A stretch of DNA of 64,000 bases. Origin: Nelumbo lutea (Eukaryota; Streptophyta; Magnoliopsida; Proteales; Nelumbonaceae). The stretch lies in contig JAKGHH010000002.1 in the NCBI GenBank assembly GCA_022828595.1, positions 85,280,076 through 85,344,075 on the forward strand, given 5' to 3'. Made by a program: the position numbers and the translations under genes. Positions within the stretch are counted from its first letter, which is position 1. Each line of letters starts with the position of its first letter. Below are positions 39,901-51,900 of this stretch, one piece after another. The notes under the pieces are model-generated. The model did no database searches. It was not told the origin of the DNA and saw only the letters and a list, made by a program, of their open reading frames with translations.

Positions 39901-42900
39901 GGAACAAAATTCAAAAATGCCTGATGAACAGCTGGCTTTTCAGCAAAAATCTGAAAAATAATTACCATCACCAAATGTTAAACAGAGGAAGAACACCAAA
40001 TATATTTTCTGCTTAATCAAAATCAGACATTTGCAGTGTATAGAAGAAGCTGGATGCTTGGAAACAGCCTCTTTGTGTATCAGCAGGGATAAAGCTGCAT
40101 ATATCTGTCCCTCCCCAGACCCCACATTAGCAGAAGCCTTGTGCACTAGGCTGCCCTTCAAAGAAACTAGATGTAATTCAATTAAAAAGAACATTGACGC
40201 AATACCTTCCAGATAAATAACCAAAACAATTGGCACACACAAATTTCCAAATACCCCCCATACCCACAAACATACACATGGACACCCCATTATACCTGAT
40301 GAATGATCTCTGGAGTCAAGCTAAATGTAACCTTGTTGGTCTGAAAACAGAACATAAGCATTGAAAATATTAGAGCCTCTATGAAAAGCAACAATATAGG
40401 GAGCATAAATAGAAATAAAAGTGAACTTTACAAATGAACAATAAATTCCACAAGTTACAATTCAAATGCAATAGTTATCAGAGCAGGATATGAAAGCAAC
40501 ATCTCTTTGCAGCAACAAGAATAACTTTAACTTAAAAGGCTTAGTTTTTTATTTGACAGAGAGAGAGGGGGAGGATGAGGTTTCGTGTTGTACCCGACCA
40601 TCAGTCAATGGCCTAACATCTGCAAGCATGGCACTTTTGAATCCCACTCGTTGTTTCGATGTCCGGGCATCTGTATCAAGCAACTTCTGCATTTAAAAGG
40701 CAAAAATATGAAACATCATTGTTTGACAACCCTGAGCTATGACAACCCTGAGCTATACCAACAGGTAAAAGAATAAAATTTAGGGAGATTGTGCTTTTGT
40801 CAAAAAGTAAATAGGCAGAAGATACTTGAGTATAAGAAAAGTTCAAAGTTTGTAAGTAATAAACGATATAAAACGGATAGAAACCAGAAAAAAAAAATCA
40901 CAGCTTTACAAGCAACAGACCTTTCTTGTAGCCCAGAATTCACTTTCTGTCAAAACACCAGCAATGACAAATTGCTTATGTAGTTTCTGCAACTCACTGC
41001 AAAGGATGCCTTCTAGTTCCATTAATTAGAAAATTAAAGAAACAAATAGAATGTAAAAGAAGAGGAAGAAAAAAAAGGCTAAGAAGAAAGCTCCATTAAA
41101 ACTGCTGATATTTGGTTGTAACAACAAAGCTATATCTATTTTCAGAACAGATAATTGCCAATACAATACATATTATATCGTTTTCATATCACAATAACAT
41201 GAGAGCAATGGCACTGAACAAAAATGGAATGGTGAAACAGGATTCATGTGGCCAACCCTATTAGATTATGATATGATGATGAGTAATATGTAAACAATAC
41301 CTTTTTATGTGTAATACCTATTATTGATAAAACAAATGGCATTATGAAAATAAGAAGTATATTATAAAAATTAGAAAAAGTAAGTAGGCCCACAAGTATT
41401 GGATTCCGACAGTTGTACCTGTGCCCGTGTAACACTACTTTTTAAACTTGTCATATTTGGCATATGTGATCAATTTTTAATAATTGAAAAAAATGGGACC
41501 AAATCTCATAGGTCACATTATAATGTATCAGTAAATACTTACTGATTCTGCCTCCAACCACAAAGGATACACTTTAGAAAGAGTAACTGGTTGTAATGTA
41601 TTAAAAAACATAGGAGAATACATGACAAAATGTACAAAGGAAGCAGACCACACACAGGTTACAAATGCATAACTCTATCACTATACAAGCTTTCCCGGTG
41701 TACACCAGATTTGGCTAAGCTATCTGCTACTGAATTTAACTCTGGGAATCCAGATTAGCATTGCATTCAAGGATTCCAACATATCTCTTGCCTTGTCCAA
41801 GTAGTGAGACAATCTCCAAGGCCCGCTTTCCTTCTCACTTAGTCACTTTATTGTGTTAATAAAATCAACTTTGATTATTAGATTATTTGAGCCTAGATCT
41901 CTTGTGATACAGAGACCAGTTAGCACAGCTAAAAATTCAGCCATTGATGAATCAGCAGTCCCAATATGTCCACTAAAGACCCACAAAGGGCCCCCACCCC
42001 TCCTCTTAAACATATTACTAATTCCTGTTGTTCCCAGGTTTCCAAGGGCACTTTCATCTCTTAACAGAGTTCGAAAAATAGAGAAAGAAAACTGAATAGG
42101 GTGTGTTAAGTGATCAGACACCCAAAAGAATTATCTTAATATATGTTTGTTGTACAAAAATAAGTCAAGACTGGGTGAGGTACCCCTAATAAGGATATTT
42201 GACCATATAACTTCGTACTCTGGTCTCAGATACATTAAGAAATGCATTATATTTCTCCTGTCTAAGTGTTCTTTCATGGCCTTAATGCAGCAAGAAGAAG
42301 TCGAGTCACCCATATGGACCAGCTCATGCTCTGTCCATAAGTTCACAAAACCAGCAAAGTATTCTTGCATTTTCTTTTCAACCAGACAGTAGTAAAATAT
42401 TTCCATCTCACACTGGGTGTTTTCTCTTACTCCTTTTCTTTTTCCTTCCTCATTTACTCTTTACACGTCTCTCCTTTTTCTCTCTCTTTATCTAGAGGTT
42501 GAACTCCTAAACACTCTTGAAAGTGTTAGGCTTTCTTATAAACATTTCTTCCGAAGGGGGGTTGTAGCCTCTCTGAGAGGAGATTAGATAAGGTTTGTGG
42601 CGGTTATGTAACCCTCCTCTTTTTAGTGAACAACACCTGGACTCCCATCCAATGAAAGGGAGAGCCAGGCATGGGACACTCTTTTAATGGCTTAAATGGG
42701 CTTTATTTAGCTCATTGGCCTTCTTTTAGGTTCCAATCCACTTAATTAGGTTTTAAATGGGCTTTAAATAACTGGATTGCATGAGCTTATAATTTTTTCA
42801 TTGGTAATTGCATGGGCTTATAATTAATCCCATTCTCCTTATTAGAGAAAAGTTAAGATACATTTGAAAGAATCTTATTAGAAATTTCAATATCAACAGT

Positions 42901-45900
42901 CATGAAAATGTAAAAAGGTGATCCATGTGGATAAGTTCATGTCATTACTATGTTCAAATCCAGCTAATCTACCAAAGGGGAAAATATATGGCTAAGAGGT
43001 ATTTAATTGGCATGTGGTATTGCATGACACCCTGAGGCAGAAATAAATTTAAACTTGCACTTTGCCGATATTAATCATAAGTGATAAACAGAAGTAAGTT
43101 AAATTATATCCTAACACAAGAATTAATCAACTTATATTTATCAAAAAGAGAGAACAAATCAACTTATCAATCACTACTAACTAAGCATAGCAGTCCTCTT
43201 GAAACATAATATGGATTTATCACAGCCAGTAAAATACCTATCCTCCCTCAACAGCTTCATTCGATGCTCCATCTCTCTTGTACTTAGTTGTTCATCATGA
43301 ACTGCAACTGCAGATCTTTCAGAAACTGCTCTGGCATCCTGTCCAGATGATACCATAGACTGGATCTTCCCCAGGACTTTACCTGTTCAATGGGCACCAT
43401 ACAATAGATCTACAGATGAACCATTTCCACCAACATTTATTAAGATACAAATGAAAGAATAGTCTAAGAAAAATATTCTAGAGGTAACCACCAAAAACTA
43501 TAGATTTTTCCTTGGTTATAATACCAAAAAGAGTACAAGTTACATGACAAAATGGGATTGTCATACTTTGCCAAAGTGTATTAAATTAAGATGCAGATAG
43601 TCCAAGGCCCTTAGGTTCTCATTACAAGATTTCTCCAGCCCAAGACTTGGAAAACAGCTCTCTAAATTAGATGAGTGAATGAAATCAAACCGTATCCATG
43701 CAGAACACACTTGCTAGGAGATGTTTGACATGGAGTGTCTTTTAACATCTGTAGAAGGATCATAAGCTAGAATCAATTCCCATGGTTTATAATTTTTTCC
43801 TTCTTTTCCAGTTTCAGCAAGGTGTCTTTTCATAGGTAAAAGATGGCATTTGTATTAAGGATATAACCGGCTAAAAATCATAACAGCACCCATGTACCCA
43901 AGACACTATGCAATGGGAATATACAGGCATTGAAAAATACAATCATCTGCTTCTGTTGATAACTGAGAAATAAAATCAAAAAACAAACTATAGATAACAC
44001 CTCTAAATTCTTTACCTGCCCACATCAATGAATGCATCACCCTGGTCATCATATCAGTATTGCTAATCTTCTATTCAAAGCTATGATACTGGGATACCTG
44101 TACAAGGGTTTCATATCATGTCAAATACTTCAATTTTTAGTATAAACTTCATATCTGATACACATCCATCCGTATCCTTGCTGCATCCAAGTAGCATAGG
44201 TTCAAAGATATAAGGATTCCTTTCACCACATATGGCCTTAAAACAGCTATGGTTACCATGTTCCAAACAACTGTGCTTCTTTTGTACAACCCCTGCACCA
44301 CCGGCCCTCTTCATAAAGTCTTCAACCAATCCTGGAAAACATCTTTGTACCTCAAAGAACCCCAGAAAGCAGGCCTAAACCTTAGCAGTCTATTAGCAAT
44401 GCAGAAAAATGTGATTTACCAAACACGCATGTATGACAGAGCACACAATCAGCACTATCAATGGCCATACCTCTCTAAATGAGGTAATCTGCCACAAAGC
44501 ATTTCTTAGGGTGGTTGTCGACCCTAAAAGGTGAACCTTCTATGGTGTACTTGAACACCAAATATTATACCAGGGAAATGTGCCTTCCTACTGTTCTATT
44601 TATCCTGTTTTTTTTTATCAATAACTGTAAACTTTCATTTATTAAACAGAAAAATTACAAGAAGAGGAGAGGTAACCTTTGTTTTGCAAGCACAAAATAA
44701 TTGACTGAACCCAAAATAATTGACTTCTCCCCACCCCTTGTTTTGCAAGCACATCAGCAAAAACATTAGCCAGATCATTTGGCGCATTTAACTTTCACGT
44801 CCATATTCTGTGTCAGTCATTTGAACTTCTTCCTTTTGCAGCCAATCCACCACCAGCTTTGAATCACCTTCTATTATCAAAATTCTCAAAATCATCTCTT
44901 TTGCCTTCCGCAGTCCCTCCATAACCGCCAGAATCTCAACCCTCAAAGAATTGCTCACCCCTATTGAACCAGAGTATAGGTTAATTACTTTCCCTTCACC
45001 AGTTCTGAACATACCTCCGATACCTGAAGGGGCTGGGTTTCCAGCACTACTCCTGTCAAAATGCAACTTAATATAGTCATTGGCTGGAGGAACCCAAAGG
45101 GGGCCTTATGACACTCTGAGTCAGCAAAGATCTCCAAGGACTTCACCCAGTAGACCACACTAACCATAATAACCAATTAACTCTTTGCTTCTTTCTTCAT
45201 CTAAAAAGATTCTTGAGCTCCTCTCCTCCCAAACTGCAGCCCTTACGCACTTCCACAACATTTTTCCCCCTTTTTAGACCACCTAAAGAACCCCTTCTAA
45301 GACCCAAATCCCCGTTAAACCTAGTTCTTGAGCTAGAGGGAACAAGAAAGGTAGAAGCCAACTCATCTTTGTATCTTAATAGAGAAAACAAAGAGAGAAA
45401 TTTGTCTTCCAAGGTTGCCCACCCACAGTTGTACCCTGAATTTTATATTGTTCCTAGAACAAAGATCATACCTGATATATGGAAAAAAAGAAGGCAAGAC
45501 AGCATGGATGGCCTTCCAAGGGAAAGTTCTAGTAGCCCTAGTTAGTATACCAGCATCCCAACCATTAGCCACAAGCCCATGTATGCTTACCACCACTTTA
45601 GCTCAAAGCTGTCTCTATCCACAAGTAATCTCCACAACCATTTCCCCAATAATGCTTCATTCCATTTTAGCAAATTACCTAGACCTAGACCACCAACATC
45701 CTTATTCCTATAAACAACATCCAACTGACTCTATGGTCCCTTTTCTCCTTCCCTGGCTCCCACAAAAAGCCCCTCATCAGCTTTTCCAATATTCTTCCCA
45801 CACTCAAAGTAATCCTTCTTCCTAGAGACAGGTAACCTTTTTTCCAAGAGACAAGTCTTTTCTCAAACCTCTGTACAATTGGATCCCAATAGCAACTCTT

Positions 45901-48900
45901 CCTTGGATTGCCCCCAGTGGAAGGCCCAAGTATTTCAAGGCCATTGACACACAGTAGAGCTCTTCTCAAAATTCACTTTAAGGTTCAAGATCCGCTCAAA
46001 TAGTAGCACTGCTAGCATAATCCTTGGGTGTGACCAGCACCCCATCATGAACAACTTTCCATCCCCTAACTAAACCTTGTGAATCCACCTTGCCGATCAA
46101 CTTTCCTATGACTTCCACACTATTCTATTTATCATGTTGTAGAAGTATCAAACATAATATCCCTGATTTTCCCAAACCTACCCCCTTTTATCTTCTATAC
46201 TTGGTCTAGATGATACCTTTTTCTCTGATAGATAATTATTATAAACATTTTATCGATTTGTAGAAAAGAATATAAGTTTATATAGATTTTGGTACACTAT
46301 GTTACCATGGCTAGTTCCATAATTGTTATATACAATCCTAGGAATCTAGGTCCCTAGTAGTGACCCCAAAAAAAACCTCTTGTCACTAACCAGATTCGAC
46401 ACTGTCCCTTTACCCTCATTTTCTACATCAACCTCCACCTCTTTCCTGACCAACTCCTCCTTCCCAATACTCTCTTCCAGATAACCTCCCCTGTGCTTGA
46501 GCTCCTCAACATCCAGACAAATCAATCTCCAATTCTTTCCATCAGCTCTTCCAAACCCTCTCTAAATTCCAACTCAGCCTTTTCTTTTTCCTTTTTCTCC
46601 TCTAAGGAACCTCTAGCTCCCCTTTGGTTTATCACCACCTCCTTCTAGATGAGATGCTAGGGTATTATCTGCAAAAGGCTCAGCACACAAGTCAGTACCT
46701 AAAACTGAAAGGGCACACATACCTGTGTCAAGAAGACGAAGGAGGATTGGATGAGGCTTGGAGTTGAGACTTTATGTCTAAGGCCAAGTGTTTCCCCTTG
46801 ATCAAACATTGCAGTGGGGTGTTGGGATTAGATTAACAACCCCTTCTAATCTCATCATAATAGGACCCTATCCCTGTATCTCCCTTTCCAGCCCACCTCC
46901 ACAGATTACATGAGAGTCTTGCCCCTCTATACCAATCCCCATACGACACTGCTCTATTGGATTAGCTCCCTTGACATTGGGGGTGTCATTTGCACAGCAT
47001 CAGCAGCCATTGTTTCAACCCTGCAATCCTCCTTGACTTTGCCAACAACTACCTTGTCTTCCACTAGGAACAGAAGTTTTGTTTTGAAGCTATCTTCTTC
47101 CAACATATCCACATTTGTTTGCAAGTCAACACTACCCAAGCTTACCGTGTCAGCCAGGTTTAAAATTCACTAGTGTCATCATCATCTCAGACCTTTCTCA
47201 ATCTTGTAAGAAATCGAGATCTTTTCCTTTCACACACCTGGTATTTCGTCTATTAGGTGAGATCACCTTGAATTTCTTTGCAGGGATCCATTGTAAGGAG
47301 CAGTTGGAGAGAGCTCTCACTCCTGAGTAGCAGCAACCAATGGAGGAACTCAAAGCAGACGATGATAGACGGTTCTTTCCATCTATCAGAGTTATTCCCC
47401 TTCTGATCACATGAGTATTAAGTGACTCACGTGCCTCCCCTATGATTGCTTCAAAAGAGCTATCATGGGCCTCCTTTATGCCTTCGTCCCTCAGCCCAAC
47501 TTAAAGGTCATGACAAATGGACTTTTGTTCTTTTGTCAGCCCATTGGTCCTATCTTGAACCATCACCTCCTCTGTGTTTAAACCTGATACATTGGAACCA
47601 GCTACCACCTGCACAAAGGCCCAGCCACCCGCCAGTCTTTTTTCATTACCTACATGTATAAGAAATTGCTCTTGTTCTCTATCTTTTGGTATCCCCAACA
47701 TCTATATTCCCATTTTAGTGCAAGTTCTATTCTTGCTTGAACCATCCAATCCCTTAGTGCCATGCAGCTCTTCTTCTTCAACCTTCTGGTCTCCCTCCCT
47801 GCAAGCCTCTTTTCAAAGCAAAACTTCAATGGATGAAGCCAACCAAACTAATATAAACTGCCCTTCCACTCTCAGCTCTACCTTCCGTGGTATCTCCTCT
47901 GGCTTCACTCCACTTGGTCAGATAGCTGCAACTGCAAAGTGGAGGTGGTAAGAACTGCCCACCATAGGAGCTGCTTCGAGGGAGACCTACCTACTAGAGA
48001 AAAGAAGAGAGAGTAACCTAATCTGCCCATCTCATTACTTAGCCTGGTTTATATAGGTTTTCACATCAAAGGCACATGAGAAAATTAGAGATATCATAAC
48101 TAACTCATTTGCCGTGGCCTTCTAATGTATACATGCTGGATGGGTGGCTTTGGGCCTTTGGCAGTATTAGGCTTGGAGCTAACATAGTGCACCTGAGTTC
48201 TCTAGGCTGGTTGAACCTTATCAAGTCTCCCCAGTAAGCACCATCAAGTGTCCCTCCAAATATCTGTGCAATAGATTCAGAAATGTCTTGCTTCAACAGG
48301 TGAAAAAGGCAATCCTAAGATTCTCAACAGTACCCCATCTTCAACAAAAAGGTCACTGGAATTTGACCCTGGACACCATTTCGAGATCGTGAAGTTCCCC
48401 AAATCTGCTTGGATGTTTAAGGCCGCAATTTCTACTCTATTCTCAAGCAGATCCAGCACTGCATTACACTTCTCAAAAGGGGTTAAAATGAAAGTCCTCT
48501 TCAACTTCAATCTTATTGTTATTAAATCTGCAACTTTCCTCCAGTATCTGACACAGGTTTCTGCTTCAACTACAAATTTATTTTCCCAGTCTTCTCTCTT
48601 TAGATTAGCTCTTATTCTGTGTCTCCCTGCACCATTCTTGCTTGTCAGCCACTTCCTAGCTAGCAGTAATAAGTTTCTTTTCCTTCTCTATAAAATTTTC
48701 TACTCATTTGGCAGCCACCTAATGGAACAGCTCATTTAACACCCCATTAACCCCCTTCCGACCATGACCGTTTCTTCCCTCTGGGAAACATTCAATCTGC
48801 TTCCTACCCTTACCAAATTATTCAACCAGTGATATAAACGAACCTTACGAGTTTCTCTTGCATTCTACTACATATCTTATTCCACTTCTGAAGGATACTC

Positions 48901-51900
48901 CTTCCTCTTCTAATCTCTCTTATTTCTTCTCTATTTTTCTTCCTAATTTCAAATCATGTTGTTATTTTTATTGGACAGATTCACATCTAATAAACACCAC
49001 CAGCAGTATGTGGAGTACAAGAGATAGTTTCCATGGATAAAAACGCAAAATTTTACTAGAATCAACATATTCCCCATTGAACGCTACTAGCACTATGAGA
49101 AGTACAAGAGATAGTATTATAACATAAGTTGGTGACAATATTGGCAATGTTATTGCCACCTTACTTGCATGATCCACTTTGAGCCACCTCAATATTCATT
49201 TCATACATGAAGTTAAATAACAGTTTTTGTTTGTGTAATAGATTATTTGGTTGATCTATTAAAACCATTTGCATTTTCTATAAATTTAAATTCTTCTTTA
49301 ACTCATTCTATAATGTAGTTTTGAATCTTAAGGTTTACAGGACAACTTTTGAATGTATTCTTTCGTCTGTAGCTTTAGTTTCTTAGCTTTGTTTAATAAT
49401 TTTAAACAAGATAATAATATAAAAAGATGTGCCTATGCTTCTTTAATCATTTCAAAAAATATCATTCTATATTTTTTCATATTTTACAATGTTTCCACCT
49501 TGTCCATAATTTTTACATATTTCCATGCGATATTTCTGACATGTTTCCTTTATTCGGACAACTGACAGTTCCATCGCCACCAATATTTTAGACCTTGGAT
49601 TTTTTACAGGATGATATTACCAATAAGGTAGACCTAAGGTTTAAGCTCCAAAACTCCCCCCCCCATAATCAGCATTAAGAACATGAACTTGGTAGTATCT
49701 CCTTTCAAAAGCCACGTTGGAGTGGAATTGCTAGAGCACCTTCATCAGATCTTCCTTATTTATGTTCAAATATCTCTTGTAAAATGTCATAATGAAGCCA
49801 TTGGGTAGGGGTGGCAATTTACAACCCAACCCACCCATTTATTAGCGGGTTGGGTTGTGTTTGTTAATCCTTAGCGGGTGGGTCAACCCAATAAAAATAT
49901 TTTTAATGGGTTGGGTGGGTTGGGTCATGGGCATCCAATAAGGCTACTTTCTTTTTTATTTGGAAAGAGCTTTACTCCTCCCTTTTTCCAAGACCAATAT
50001 TTCTTCGTAATTACTGCAATCGTTAGAGAACATTACTTTCAACATTAGAGTGCATCGTCGATTCTTATGGTGATGTGAACAGTATCGGTGTTGTTGCCTT
50101 GAGTCGGTGAAATTCGGATTGAGTACAAGGAGTTCGATACTAACGTGATAGCGTTGTTTCTTGAAGTCGCAGTTCATGTTGGAAATCTGATATTGGTGTG
50201 GAACTACTAGTAATGGTGTAAAACAGGTCGGGCCGGGCCAGCATGGCACGGCTTGTGGGCGGCCCGCACAAAGTTCGTGTCATGCCATGCCGCCCTCCCC
50301 TGGGATAACTTGGGGTGTCGGCCAGGCACGGCCCATGGCCCAGGCCCGTGTCGTGCCGTGTTGCAAGCCTGGCTGGCCCGTGGGCTGAGCCTTGGGCTAG
50401 GTCGAGCCGCGCATCGAGTCAAAGCTATTTATTTAAGAACTTTGACAAAAAATTTAAAATTTTAATTTTATATGAATTTCGATGTACACAATTGCTTATA
50501 TATACAATAATTAAATAAATTAGTATAATAAAATTTAAAAAAATTATTTATTTTATTAATATACTATATACTATATATTATTATATAATTATAATTTATA
50601 CAATATTACATAAATATATAAAATATATCTAAAATATATATGGGTCGTGCTGGGCCAGGTTGTGGGTAGGGCCATGCTGGCCCGGCCCGTGAATCTAAAA
50701 CCCCAAGCCTAGCATGGCCCGCACGATCGTGCCAAGCCTAGCACGGCCCACGAACTGTCGTGTCGGGTCAGTTCAAATTCGTGTCGGGTCGTGCTGATTT
50801 ACACCTCTAACTACTAGTAAGCCATTCACATCTCTCAAACTCGTTGCAATTGTTCATTTATCACTTGTATATAAGCAAAGGATTTTGGCGACATTGGAGC
50901 ATTTCATTCCTTTTCTACTTCTTTTTTTTTCTCTGCATTTTACTTTGATATTTTTTTCTGGACAAAAATCCATTCTTCACTTCTACATATTTTGTTGAAA
51001 TTAGGATTTTCACATTTGGCCTTTTTAGTTGAGGTTTTCCTACTTAAATTTTAAAATCTTCTTTTAATCCCAAGAGGATTTATTCCCAACTCTTAAATCT
51101 GGAGACAAGCTGGAGGGATTTGGACATTGAAGTGGAGGTGAAATTTCCTCTTCATTTTCTGGACTTTTTTTGTAATTTATGTTATTTTTCATGTATTTTT
51201 TTTTTGTAATTTATGTTATTTTTCTTCATTTTCTAGGTTATTTTTGTGTAATTTTCATTATTTTTTCTAAATGGGTTGGGTTGGGTTCAGGTGGGTTTGG
51301 GTTGAACCCAACCCATTTAATTCTATCTAATTGGGTCATTAATGGGTTGGGTTGAAACTCAACCCAAACCAAACCCAACCCAACCCGCCCAAATGCCACC
51401 TCTACCATTGGGGGCCAGGGCCTTTAACTCCTTCTACAGGTAGGGTAAAGGCTAGGTTGGGGGGAGTGGTCTCTTCGAAAGATAGAGAAAGACCGAGGGT
51501 TTGAGGGGATTGGATCTTAGGCTAGGGCATCAAGCTCGGGTGGTAGAGTTGGGAGTCAATGGCAAGGGTGCTTGATTGCTAAATGAATTTCATTACAAGG
51601 AGGATCCCTATTTATGGGGGAGATCCCAAGATCCTAAAAGGAAGGAGCCAAAGGTGTTCGTCTCCTACTAGGAAAGAGAATATTGGATTTGTTGTCAATA
51701 TTAAGGGCACCATTGGGTTTCACCACGTGTCCCTATGGGGATCTTTCCGAGGATCGGCTTTCCTTCCACTCGGGGATCTTCATAACTCACATGTGCTACT
51801 ACCTCTTGTGTGCCTTATTTAATTGACGTGGCGCTAGTGACGTCAACGTCTGGCAGACGACGTCTTGTCAGACTTATGTGGCTCCCTGCCACGTCCGTCT

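Noticed and set aside
44111..44482. Short ORFs on both strands with several cysteines
   Set aside because: I considered a captured gene fragment, but no family motif or splice signal supports it.
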